The notes below the pieces were generated by a model. That model searched no databases. It was not told where the DNA came from and saw only the letters and a list, made by a program, of their open reading frames with translations. Shown piece by piece: positions 52,716 to 63,400 of a stretch of 64,000 nucleotides of DNA (within the stretch, counting starts at the first letter, position 1; each line of letters starts with the position of its first letter). The position numbers were made by a program, and so were the translations under genes. This stretch comes from Emiliania huxleyi CCMP1516. Taxonomy: Eukaryota > Haptophyta > Isochrysidales > Noelaerhabdaceae. The stretch covers positions 115,655 through 179,654 of the forward strand of contig NW_005198965.1 of the NCBI RefSeq assembly GCF_000372725.1, in the 5' to 3' direction.

Positions 52716-52803
52716 CTCGCTTTTGCAAAATCCTGCAAAGGTGGGGACGTGTCTGTCCTCGACCCAGCCCTAGCTTGGGATGTCCGTTGTATTTATTTAT
52801 TCG
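52716..52803 (+). repeat. Repeat family C tail, isolated copy
   Basis: AAATCCTGCAAAGGTGGGGAC, then GTCTGTCCTCG, GGGATGTCCG and an ATTT-repeat tail, matching the copies at 29164-29290 and 29397-29575. A 5'-truncated retroposon end. Confidence 0.55.
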
Positions 52804-53094
52804 GGACGGCCCTCGTGTGAATCGCTTATCCGGCGCTCGAGGAAATAACACCGTTCGGGCTTCAAGTTACTTCGAAACCTGTAACGGCGAAAGAAAACGG
52901 AGGAAAACGCGAGAAAAGAGAAGGGCTATTGCTCAAACTCTCTCTGAGAAGAATAGGTGTGCTGCGCTGTAGCGGCGACAGGCGACGGCAAAAATGCAAG
53001 CCCCGCCCCTGGCCACTGTAAAAGGGCACACACATCCCCACATGAGGTCAGCGGCGCGCAGTGCCTCTCTCGCAGGCTGGTTTTGGCTGTTTTC

Positions 53095-53180
53095 AAGCTT
53101 GTTTTTGTTTTCAGACTAGGGGGGGGGCGGGGCCGACCCCCTCAGAGGCGGCGGGCAGGCGCCCACAGTGCACAGACCGA
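53095..53180 (+). repeat. Dispersed repeat D, copy 2
   Basis: This is the complement of 36547-36618 with an enlarged G run: GTTTTTGTTTTCAG, GACCCCCTCAGAGG, GCGCCCAC and CACAGACCGAG. Confidence 0.55.
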
Positions 53181-53199
53181 GTCCGAGCATTCGTGCACA

Positions 53200-54360
53200 A
53201 AGCAGATACCAGACCTCGGTTTCCCATCGGGTTTCTGCTGCGGTTTCCCATGGCGGTTTCCCATAGCCGAAAACCCAGGGGTCGGTCGGTTTCTGCGGCG
53301 CTCTCTGTTTTTTCTGGGATCTGTTTTCTGGGACACCCGCCTCGATTTCCCGTGGGATCTGCCTGTGGGTCTGGTTTCTGCGGTGTGAATACATCTCCCG
53401 CTTCGTCCTAATGAGCTCATTCCGGCCAATGAACAGGTGTCCCCCATCCGATTTTTTTCAAGTGGAACAGCAAAAAAGCGGCATGCATTGTGCGTTCTGG
53501 TTTCTGGTTTCTGCTCCGATTGGTCGCGACTGGTGATGAGTGTTAAGCTGAGGTTGTCAACGCCGGGTGCGGGTAAATCTCGGCACGGATCGGCACGTGT
53601 GGTAGCGTGCGATGAGGCCTTGCCAGCTCCTGGTGGTGCCCTCAAGATCGCCGCGCGCATTGGCCGCTCCGCCGACGTTGTGATAGAGCTTCTTTCTGTC
53701 TCCAACAGAGTAGATCCAAACACTCTATTGATAGGTGATAGGTACTCAAAACACTCACACAACGCCTGCTTTCACAGCTCAGCCTTTCAGGGCTTGGGCA
53801 TGACAAGCAACGGCCCCGCCGGTCGGCGTCCGATGCACGAGGCAGCCATGTTGGCTGCCACGGCGTTTCCGCTCGGGATCGCGGCAGCCTGGCGGACTCG
53901 ACCGCATCGCAGGCCTCCCTCCCGTGAGCCACAAAAGTGCGTGGCAGCGCGGCGCGCCGCCAACCTCGCTTTCGGAGCAGAAACCAGAAACCAGAAACCA
54001 TAATGCCTGGAGCGATAAAACGGTTCCCCCCAAGGGTTCCTCCCACCCAGAACATGCTGCTGTCTTAGTACTCCCGTTCGACCCATTCGGAATCCGATTA
54101 GTTAATGAAGGGTCATTCCGCCGGAATGACCCCTCCACGGGGAGATCGTTCACACCTCGAAAAACCAGAACCCAGAGTGTCTGGACCGAACGACCGATAT
54201 TCCCATGGCCCGGATGTGTTTTCTGTGGGATGTGTCGAAAAAGCAGAATACAGAGCTCCTCCTCCTATAAGTCAGACGGTTTCTTGATAGCTGATATGCC
54301 AGGGAAGAGCCTGGTATCTCAGTATGTTATATCCTATGATATAACATAGTGGGATCTGGT
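53200..54360. other. Repeat-rich region with GGTTTCTG words and two strong palindromes
   Basis: GGTTTCTG occurs repeatedly at 53223-53515 and its complement at 53975-54000. The pair 53483-53522 and 53968-54011 forms an inverted repeat of about 40 bases. GGGTCATTCC (54110-54119) pairs with GGAATGACCC (54123-54132). TATGTTATATC (54323-54333) pairs with GATATAACATA (54338-54348) around a CTAT loop. No convincing gene; it may be one or more decayed elements. Confidence 0.45.
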
Positions 54361-54450
54361 TTATGCACACCTCAGTCCGAGAGGATCAAAAAAGACAAAA
54401 CGGGACGGCGGCCCGCGGGGGTTTACAAAAGATTTAACCGCCTTCAATTC

Positions 54451-55589
54451 TCAATCTTCCCACTCCGTGCCCTCCCAAGTAGGCTTCCCCTCCTCCCTGC
54501 TGGCGGCAGACGACGCCCTTTCCACCTCCTCTGCGATGCGCCGCCGGGCATACTCGCCGCTCGGCCTCGTTATCCGGGACTTGGCCTCCGCGCGCAGCGC
54601 CTCGGATCGCTCGCTGCCTCCTCCGCCGCCGGCTGCCGCCCGCTGTGGCGGAGGAGGCGGAGGTGCCGCCTCCGCGGGCGAGGCCGGCTGCCGGCTCGTG
54701 CCAACCCGGCGAGCCGCCGCGCGCCGCACCTCAGCCGCAGCCCCGCCGTCGCCAGCGGTCGCGCGACTCGTCGAGCTCGTGGCGGCCGCCTGTGCCCACG
54801 GTGGTGGCGCTGGCCGATTCGCGGGCCCGCCGGCCTCTGCCCGACGAGTCGCGGCCGCCGCGGCGCGCGCCTGCGCGAGGGGCGGGGCCTCATCAGCCGG
54901 TGTGCCGGCTGTCGGGCGAGGGTGGGTCTGTGGGTGCTGGTGATTGGGTCAGGGCTTTCGGGCGTCTCTCGCGCGCGGCGGTCGGTCGCCTTGAGGAGCG
55001 AACTGGTCAGCAGAGCAATCAGGAGCCCCTCGCCGGCCGCCAGCATCCCGAGCGGGAGCGACGGCGTGGCCGCGCCCGACCTCTGGGCCTGCCCTTGCAG
55101 CCTTGCCTTCTCCTCCTCTAAGCTGGCGATGCGGGCTGCCATCTGGCGAAGCCTCTGCTCGCCCTCCTTCTCCGACGCCTCAATACCCTGGGCGACGAGC
55201 GGCGGCGCGGCCGGCGGGCTGGCGAGCCGCCCGACGGCAACTCCGGCACCGCCAGCGAGCAGCAGCTGCTGCAGGACAGGGCGTCTTCCGGCCGCGACTG
55301 ACTCTCCCGACGCCGAGTTGGCGTATGCGGGCGGCTTGTCCGTGATCTCAGCCGGTGAGCCCGCTTCGTTCCTCCGCTGCAGCAGCGAGCGGGCAGTGGC
55401 GATGCCAGCCAGCGGGACCAGGACGCGATCGAGCGTCGAGAGAGCGGGCGGCTGCGCCACCGGGCGCTGCACCTCGCTCAGCGAGGAGATGATATCCTGG
55501 CGGAGTTTGGCTTTGAGAGCCTCCTCGGGCGGCCGCTGAGCGAGTAGGGCGCTGCTGCTCGTGGCGCAGAGCACCACGATCATGGACAT
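54451..55589 (-). CDS. Unknown coiled-coil protein with hydrophobic segments
   Basis: The start is the ATG at 55589 (MSMIVVLCATSSSALLAQ, hydrophobic). Then come a helix near VLVPLAGIATARSLLQRRNE, GRRPVLQQLLLAGGAGVAVG, a coiled coil (QRLRQMAARIASLEEEKARL) and a membrane-like helix (LGMLAAGEGLLIALLTSSLL). The terminal exon is probably in the frame 54729-54451 (SEALRAEAKSRITRPSGEYA ... stop). The intron between has no fixed ends. The order of segments resembles the protein at 58393. An organelle-targeted membrane protein is possible; no family recognised. Confidence 0.45.
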
Positions 55590-55845
55590 CGTGCACAGGC
55601 GGCACCAGGCTTGGCGGCCTGCCGCGTTCACATAAACGCACAACTCCGGACCCAAGACGCACAAGCACAGACAGTCGAGAAGGGGGAGAGACAGCAACGA
55701 CAGTCAGAAGTCAGCGCTGGGTCCCAGGAAGGCGAATGCGATGACGGCCTCTAGTGTGAGCTCTAGCTAGTGAGCTCATACGCACGCCGGCAGATCGCGA
55801 CTATATACAGCTAGTTAAGAGCCGACCGACCCTCGCGTCCGGTGC

Positions 55846-57673
55846 TCACCGACGGCCGGGCGGGCCGCCCGCCCACGCGCCGCCTACGCGCAGCGCGTGC
55901 GCCGCAAACTCGCCCGCCGACAGCGCTGGCCAGTCTCCATCGGCCGTCGCGAGAGGCCTGCCCGGCTGTCGCCGCGGGGCCCCCACGAACACCACGCGTC
56001 GGATGCGGTGCCGCGCGAACTCGCGCGCAAAGTGCACGCCCCACGCCCGCCGCAGCGTCGTAGCGAAGTAGGACCGCGCCTCCTTCGCGCTACGCGCGCC
56101 GATCCGCCTCCAGTGCTGCTTGGATGCCGACTCCACCACACAGTCGAACAGCTGGTGCAGGTCGTCCGACGCCTCCGCGTAGGCCCCGACAACGAGGCTG
56201 CGCACGGTGCCAAACGAGCGCAGCACGGAGGAAACGGCGTCCCTCGAGCCGTTGTTCCATGCCTGCACGTGCGGCTTGGCATCGAGCGCCGCCGCCCGCG
56301 CCTCGTAGTCGCGCTGGACAAGGTTCGCCCTGTCGGCGACAGCGCCGCCCTGGCCATCGTCGCGCGCCCGAGCGCTCATGTAGTGAGGCCCGCCGCGGTG
56401 GATGGTCTTGCCCTCGAGGAGGTGCTCCGCCGGCGGCTGCTCGGGCCCGCGCTGCACTGTCGTGCCGCGCCACCGGACAGACGGATGCGCCTGGCCTCGT
56501 GTGCCCGTGCAGCGCGCCGTGCGGGACTCGCGCAGCTTGCAGTGCAGGCGCCCATCCGGCACGATGCCGTTCTTGCCGCGCGTGCCAGCTGTGCCGTTGA
56601 GTGTGACAGGCGGGATGACGGCGCTGAAGATCTCGCGCGGTTCCTCCTTGCCGCGCAGCCCCGCGTGCAGCGCATCACCGATCACGCGTGAGAAGATGTC
56701 GTCGTGGCAGTTGCCGTGGGCGCGGTCGTTGAGCGTCGCCAAGCCCAGCTGGACGCCAAAGGCATCGCAGACTCGAGGAGGGCCGCGGCCGGAGCAGGCG
56801 ATGCTCTTGCCCACGAGCGCGCGCACGGCTGGGCTCTCCCGAGAACCAGGTCGGCAAGTCCCCGCTGGCGAGCTCCGAGGCGAAGGCATCGTACTTCTGC
56901 ATGACGCTGTCGGCCTTGGCGTCGTCGAAGGAGTGGGTGAGCACCCTGAGGTACTCGTTGCGGTTGCCCGAAGGCCCGGTGCCCGCGCGCCGCCGCAGCT
57001 TGCGGAACGTCTCGGTGAGGCTCACCCGCACCGCCGGGACCTGCACGGGCAGGTCGTGCGGGACGGGGCGATCGCGCTCCGGGTGCTTCCTGCGCAGCTG
57101 CAGGAGCACGGAGGCCGAGAGGTCGGCAATGCCCAGCGAGTGAAGCATCCGCATCGCGCGAGAGATCTCGCCGTCCGCGAAGAGCGCGAGCGCCGCGGAC
57201 ACCGCTGCCGAGCGCTCTCGCTCCGTCCGCTCCTCGAAGCTCTCGCGGCGATGCGCGCTCCAACGCCGAGCCGACCACGCTCTGGTGCGATCGGCCTCCC
57301 AGGCGCAGAGGAGGGCGGCCCGCTCGCCGTTGCGCCACCGCTGGAAGCGCAGGGCGAGAGACGTCGACACGTCGATGGAGCGACCGCCGCCCCGAGAGGT
57401 GCGCGCCGGCCCTCGCAGGAGCACGTCATGCAGACATAGTTGCCACTTGAGCCCGCGCTCGAGCGCCAGCTCATCGCCCGAGCTCTTGGCAGCCTGAATG
57501 AAGTCGAAGACGTCGACATTGGCTCTCGCCCACTCGCCTCGCAGCGAATCCGGTACCTCGAGAACGTGACTGCACGGGGAGACGGCGCACTGGAAGGCGC
57601 TGTGCGCGTCAATGCACTCCCACTCGCCTCCCGGCGGCACCGCCGGTGGCGCCCTCGCATCAGGGAGGCTCAC
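55846..57673 (-). mobile_element. Broken reverse-transcriptase retroelement (fossil)
   Basis: The minus strand has a GPSGNRNEYLRVLTHSF block and a following helix (ELASGDLPTWF), which match the N-terminal RT region of LINE-like or related elements common in algae and oomycetes. Further along are KTIHRGGPHYMSARARDDGQ, HQLFDCVVESASKQHWRRIG and RSAKEARSYFATTLRR, typical of the C-terminal part of the same proteins. The core of the polymerase was not seen. The element looks broken, with about two breaks, and the coding matches are still clear, so it is not very old. The class (LINE or LTR-kin/DIRS) is not decided. Confidence 0.55.
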
Positions 57674-57919
57674 CTTCTCCGCCGCCGGCGGGAGGGCGTC
57701 CCATGCGGCCTGGCGCGTGGCGTCCGCGTCTGCCCGCGTTTTGACCGATCACAATTGCCCGTCATGGCGGCGAGGCGCCCGCGGGACCGTCTGCGTGGCG
57801 AAGTGTGTCGCGTCATCTGATTTCCTCAACTCTCAACATCCAAACCCTCTAAAGAGGGGGGGGGGCGGCCCCACCCAGCCGCCGCGGCAGCGGCTCCGCC
57901 CCCCCATCAGCCGCCCTGG

Positions 57920-57921
<2 letters not shown>

Positions 57922-58007
<86 letters not shown>
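57922..58007. repeat. CT microsatellite, 86 bases
   Basis: Uninterrupted TC/CT dinucleotide run. It is followed after about 15 bases by the tail end of repeat A copy 3, so it may have grown from a retroposon tail. Confidence 0.95.
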
Positions 58008-58010
<3 letters not shown>

Positions 58011-58019
58011 CCGTTTTCG

Positions 58020-58262
58020 GTTGTCCACATTTTTTCCCTAAAAGAAAGAAAACAGACAACCCAAGGGAGGGATGTGGGAGGACGGCACGCCGCCACCACA
58101 CAGGGATTTTAAGGAGAGGTGTGTGATGCGCTAGCCGTCGCCCACCCTAGGGAGTCTGCCTCTTCCTACCTATCTCTCTTCGCAGTCTCTCGCCGCTTCT
58201 CGCTGCAACCTTCATGCCACCTCGCGGCGGTCGTCCCACTCTCGTCGTTCTCTCCCTTGTCA
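58020..58262 (-). repeat. Dispersed repeat A, copy 3, inverted
   Basis: Complement of 24590-24800. It includes the last codons of the 319-residue ORF (GRPRGGMKVAAR-like, at about 58205-58240), then the GGGTGGGCGACGG block, CTTAAAATCCCTGTGTGGTGG and the CCCTTGGGTTGTCTG/TTTC tail. It is 5'-truncated relative to the copy at 23709-24805. It lies directly upstream of the gene at 58393 and may supply its 5' region. Confidence 0.75.
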
Positions 58263-58392
58263 TTTCCTCTTGTGTCGCCTATCTTTTTTTCGCGCCAGCG
58301 GAGGCTGGGTTTTTTATTTCCCGCGAAAATCAGCACTCATCGCCAGGCACAGCGCCCTCGCGGCCAGCGCACCTCCCCTCGCATCATCGGCC

Positions 58393-59748
58393 ATGCGCCT
58401 TCCCGAAGTTGCCCCCGTCCTAGCATCCATGCAAGTGGCCCCGACCATCCTTCGGACCTCGACGAGTGGTGGCTGCGCCGGACCACTCGCGCACCGACCG
58501 ACTCGCGCCTCCGTTCCAAGCATGCTCACCGAGGCTGACATCACTCCCCTCCTCGACCTCGTATCGCGCGACATTGACGATTACGTGGCAGCGACAGCGA
58601 TTGCAACCACACCGTCCGTGGGGCCGCCAGCCGGGCTTGCGCTGGGCCTTGCGACTGCCGCGATCGCCGCCCTCTCCGAGGCGCGGAACGTGCGCCTGTC
58701 GAGGGAGCTAGAGGTTGCCAAGCAGCAGGCGGCAACAGCCGCGCCGGCGGCTGCTCTGCCGAACCGCCGAGCGGTCCTCGCGCTACTTCCGCTGGCCGCG
58801 TCCGTGGGCTACTCGGCCGGCAGCAGGCCAACGCGCGACACAGCCAAGTCTGCGGTCGCCTCGAGCTTCTCCCCGACACCGTCGGCACTGCCTGCGCCAC
58901 CGCCGCCGCCGCCGCCGCCGCCGTCTCCATTGCCACCGCTGCCGCCGGCTTCGCCGACCGTCTCGCCGCTGCCGCTGGTGTCCACGCTGGTGCCCTCGCT
59001 CCCCGCGCTGCCGTCGCCCGCGGGCACCGCCGTCGCTGCGGGCGCCGCGTGCGTCGCTGTCGCTGGGCAGGCTCTCCGTCCATCAGAGCAGCCACCACGC
59101 GCTCCCCCGCCAGCTGCTGCGGCCGCTGCGGCCGCTGCGGTGGCTGCGGACGCGAGCGCCACGCCGCGCCGCGCCGCGCCGCCCGCAGGCCCGCCGGCTG
59201 CTGACACCGGAGGCGGCGGCGGAGGCGGCGGCGGCGGAGGCGGCGGCGGCGGCGACGACGAGGCAGCTCTGCGCGCGCTTCGCGCTGCGGGAGATGCGTT
59301 GCGGGAGGAGGCCGAGGCCGCGGGTGTGCGGGCGGCGGCGGCGGAGGCGCAGTGGGTGGCTGCTTCGGCTTCGAACCGCGAGCTGGTTGGCGGGTCCGAG
59401 GCCGGCCGCGTCCTTCGGCGGCAGACGCGCGGGCAGGACGAGCCCGCAAGCGGTGGGCCTCCCCCTCGGCCGGGAGGAGGAGGAGGAGGAGGCGAGGAGG
59501 AGGCAGCCCTTCGCTGCGAGGTTGCGAGGCTGGAGGGGCAGAGGGCGGCGCTGGAGGTGGACCTGCGCACGGCCCGCCTCGAGGCGTCGGAGTGGCGGCG
59601 ACGCGCCCTGCGCGCGGAGGAGGCGGCAGAGGCGGCGGAGGCGGCGGCGTGTGGCAAGAGGCGGAGCTTTCGCTCTCTGCTCCGCAGGGCGATGTCGAGC
59701 TCGACCGCTGCACTCCGCCGCCTCAGGATGTCACGTCGCTCGGCGTGA
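58393..59748 (+). CDS. Unknown Pro/Gly/Ala-rich coiled-coil protein
   Basis: From the ATG at 58393 (MRLPEVAPVLASMQVAP, transit-peptide-like) the frame gives 451 residues. It contains a short acidic helix (LTEADITPLLDLVSRDIDDY), GLALGLATAAIAALSEARN, RRAVLALLPLAASVGYSAG, long Pro and Gly tracts, then coiled coils (EVARLEGQRAALEVDLRTAR) and a basic end. The order helix, hydrophobic helix, RR-x-VL hydrophobic helix, coiled coil parallels the protein at 54451-55589, suggesting paralogues. Organelle targeting is possible. The frame is open upstream into repeat A, but the ATG chosen lies beyond it. Confidence 0.5.
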   Translation: MRLPEVAPVLASMQVAPTILRTSTSGGCAGPLAHRPTRASVPSMLTEADITPLLDLVSRDIDDYVAATAIATTPSVGPPAGLALGLATAAIAALSEARNVRLSRELEVAKQQAATAAPAAALPNRRAVLALLPLAASVGYSAGSRPTRDTAKSAVASSFSPTPSALPAPPPPPPPPPSPLPPLPPASPTVSPLPLVSTLVPSLPALPSPAGTAVAAGAACVAVAGQALRPSEQPPRAPPPAAAAAAAAAVAADASATPRRAAPPAGPPAADTGGGGGGGGGGGGGGGDDEAALRALRAAGDALREEAEAAGVRAAAAEAQWVAASASNRELVGGSEAGRVLRRQTRGQDEPASGGPPPRPGGGGGGGEEEAALRCEVARLEGQRAALEVDLRTARLEASEWRRRALRAEEAAEAAEAAACGKRRSFRSLLRRAMSSSTAALRRLRMSRRSA

Positions 59749-60424
59749 TCCGGGGCCCTTGCGCATTGAAGTGCGCACGCGCGGTCGCGGCGAAAGGGAG
59801 CTCGAGTACGAGCTCCGCCCCTGCCAGCACACCCATGCGCGCTTTGATGGCATTGAACAGCCCAGCGCCTCTCGGCTTCGACCTCCGCTGGCCGAGCTTT
59901 CTCGCCTCGTCGCAGCAGGTAATGCCGTCGCCAGGGAGGAGGTGTCGGCTCTTGACGTTGATCGTTGTGCTTTGGCTGTGCGCGCCTGGTGCGCGGCTGC
60001 GCGCTCGGTGACGCCATCGCTGGAGACACGCGGATTAGGCCGCGCTCCGTATCTAATTCGTAAGTGTACTCTCCTTACGCACTCTTCACACAGGGGCTCT
60101 CACAGCAGACTGTCCCGTGAAGGTTCACGGGGCCGACTACAGTGAACAGTGTTTATGCGTATGATTGTAAGTGCGTAGGGACCCGCTCCAGAACAGGCTC
60201 GCTCTCACAACGGCGGGGAGCGTGCGCGTGCGCAGAGACTCCAGAGAGGCACACACAATGCACTCACGGACGACAATGCACACACGCGTCACACACGACC
60301 ACACATTGTTTCCGACATTGAGAGTTGAGTGGTCCCCACAATTCTCTCTCTTCCTGCCCCCCCCCCCCCCCCCTTCTCCCGAGAGAATTGCCGCAGCGCC
60401 CCTTGGCCCCGCGCCCTCGCCGTC
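59749..60424. other. Intergenic stretch between convergent genes
   Basis: The first part (to about 60010) is GC-rich with an open frame but no motif. The second part is AT-richer with a C homopolymer near 60356-60373. No supported gene. Confidence 0.4.
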
Positions 60425-63400
60425 TCACGCCTCGGCGGGCAGGTTCGCGTTGAGCGCCTCCTCGAGCTGGCGCACGAGGGCCGCCATGTTGCTCGCGTGC
60501 GCCTTGGAGTTCTTCGGGTCCGACGCCATGCGCCGCACGTTGGCGAGGATGGCGGCGCGGCGGAGGCGGAAGTGTGCGAAGATGGCGTCCCGCAGCTCCG
60601 GCACGGGCGAGCGGAGCTGCTCGATCATCGCGTACCGCACGGTGGCCTCGCGGAGCGGCTCGTTGTAGCCTGCGGCGTCAGCCCACCCCGGCGTCAGAAC
60701 AGGGGGTGCGCGGAAAGACCCCAGTAAGACTCCCGCCGTGCACTCTCGAGCGCTAGTTGGAGATGTTCGGTCCGTACCCCGCATCTACGGCCGTGCCTCG
60801 CGACTGCGAGTCGCCCTGCGGCGTGCCTCGGATCCGCTCGTACCCCGGCTCGTTGAAGAACGGGTCCGGCACGAGGATGAGCGCCTGGACCGACATGAGG
60901 ACCTGCAGCAGCGTGGAGGTCTTCGCGTGCCACGACTCGCCCGCGTCGCCCTGCCACGTGCCCAGCAGCGAGAGGCAGACCTGCAGCGACGTGGACGTGT
61001 GGTGGGCGTGTCACAAGCGACGGTGCATCGTCCGGGGGCGAGAGACAAGCCTTGCCGCAATTGTACAGGTTCGGGTTGAAGCGGACAGAGCCAGCGCCCG
61101 TCGTGCGCAGGTTGACCTTTGGCGCCGTGTTTGGGTAGTCGTTCGGGCAGAGGATGTCGAAGATGAAGAGGCCGCCCTCGTACGGCGTCCCCTCAGGCCC
61201 AGAGATCATCGCGCGCCACAAGTGCATCTGCGACTCGTGCACGCGGCACCACACCGTCGACGACATCGTGACGGGCAGCCCGCCGCCCATCATGTCGGCC
61301 GCCTGCTCACAGCAGCAGCGGGTCTGAAGAGACCCTCCTCACAGCCCGCCACCCCCCCGCCACCACATCGGCCGCCTCGAGCGCCAGCCGGCGAGAACGC
61401 GAGCCGAGTGCGTCCATCTTGCCCGCCTTGCCCTCGTAGTGGTGCCCGTGGAGCGACTCGACCGCCTCGAAGACGAGCGGCCGCATCTGGCGCAAGTACT
61501 CCGCCTCCCCATCGCACGCCGAGGAGGAGGCGCCCCCGCTCGGGCCGCCGCTCGCGGCGGCCGGCGCGGCGGTGGTCGCAGCGGCGGCGCTCCTCCGGGT
61601 GGTCCGACCGTTGGCCGTCGCCGGCGGGTTGGCCGCCGCCGCGTCGCCCCCGCGGCGCGAGCGGCGGGCGGGGGGCGGGGCGGGGAGGGCGGCGCTGGAG
61701 GCGTTGGCCGGCGCCGGCGCCGGTGCAGCCGCTGGCGGCGCCTGCGTCGCGATGGGCGCCGCCTCGAGGTCGGCGGCGACGGCGACGATGTGGCGCGCCA
61801 GAGGGACGGAGAAGGTATTGTCGAGCGGCGTGAGCGCCTCGGCGGAGACGGCGGCGCGCGCGCCAGGCCGGAGCGCGGCCTGCGGCGGAGCGGGCTCGGC
61901 CTTCGCCGCCGAAGCGCGAGCCTCTGCAACCGCAGCGGCGACAGCCTCGGCGACGGCCGCGAGCGTGTCGCCGGCAGCGGCCTGGTCCGACGCGCCGCTC
62001 GACGCTGCGGCCTGCGCGGCGGCGGGCGCGGCGGCGGGCGCGGCGGCGGGCGCGGCGGCGGGCGTGGGCGCGGCCGGCTGGGAGCGCAGCAGGAAAGCTG
62101 CCTGCCGCTGCACCACGCCGAGAGCCTCGAGGATTGTGGTTGGCTCTCCGCTGGCGGCGGGCGGGCCGCCGCCGAGCGACGAGGCGGGGGGAGAGGCGAG
62201 CACGCCCGCCATGGCGGGGCTGCGCCCAACCGCGCGCAGCAGCGAGAGGACGTGCGCAAACATGAGCGCGCGCTCGGGGCGCGAACCGATGTCGAGGAGC
62301 GAGCCGCAACGCAGCTGCTGCCAGAGGAGAGTGCGGAGGCACGAGTCGCGGGCCACGTCGGCGGAGATGGCGCCCGCCTCCGCCTCGGACGTCACCCGGC
62401 CGAGCAGCTCGCGCATCTCGATGTCCTGCTGCGCCTGCGCCGCCTCGGCCGTCGCGATGTCCCAAGACGGACCTCCTTCGTTGCCTTGGTGGCCGTACCC
62501 GACGCCTGACGCCCAGCCGCCGCGCTGCTGCCCGGCGGGCCGCTTCTGCCGCTTGCCGTAGTGCAGCTCGCCTGTTCGCACGGGGACACTTCATAGCTGG
62601 CCTCGCCGCCTGCCCACAGCCCTCCGCGCGCGCGAGCTCACGGATCCGCTCTGTGTCGACGCCGGCCTGCCGCGCCGCGAGCAGCTTCGGCGCCTCGGCC
62701 GCCCACCACGGGCGCAATCCCGCGAGAAGCTCGAGCCGGCTGAGGCACGCCTCGGCCCTGCTGTAGGCGGGGGGGCCGCCGCCGTTGCGCGGGTCGTCGA
62801 GCGCGACGCGGCCGTGCGTCTCGAGGAAGGCCTGCGCGCCGCGGATGATTGCCTACACAGCCACGCGCCGCACGCGTGTGCCGGACGGCCCTGGACGTGT
62901 CCTGGACGTGTCCTGCGCGGCGAAAGGGGGTCTCGCCTTGATCGACTTCATCGGGTCCCACCCCTCGAGCGAGAGCATCGGGTGCGACATCAGCGCGTCG
63001 CCGGTGACGCCCAGCAGCCGCGGCTTGAGCAGCGAGATCTGGACGGGGTAGAAGGGGTGCATGTCGGGCTGGAACCGCAGCTCGAGCTGCACGTTTGCGC
63101 AGCCGTCTGGGCCGCCCAACTGCAGCAGGTCGGCGTGGAGCGGCGTCCCCGGCGTGATGTCCGAGATCTCCACGACCCAGTGGTGGATGTCGAGGTCGAC
63201 GCAGTCGGCGAGGATCCCTATTCGTGCAGAGACTGGCCTCGGGGCGAGGCGCGCCCTCCCCCCCCCGCCGGCGTCGCAGGCGCGAGCGAGGGGCGACCTG
63301 CGAAGCCCTCGGCGCGCTCGCGGATGAGGGCGACGAGCTCGTTGCACAGGATGCGGGTCGCCTCGGCGGACGAGAAGATCTGCGACGCCGCCCCGCGCTT

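Noticed and set aside
51514-52851. Long minus-strand frame downstream of the zinc-site protein
   Set aside because: Overlaps the coding strand of a better gene, lacks an ATG near its start and shows no domain.
61439-62561. Gly/Arg- and Ala-rich plus-strand frames
   Set aside because: Antisense of the Ala-rich linker in the UBC protein.
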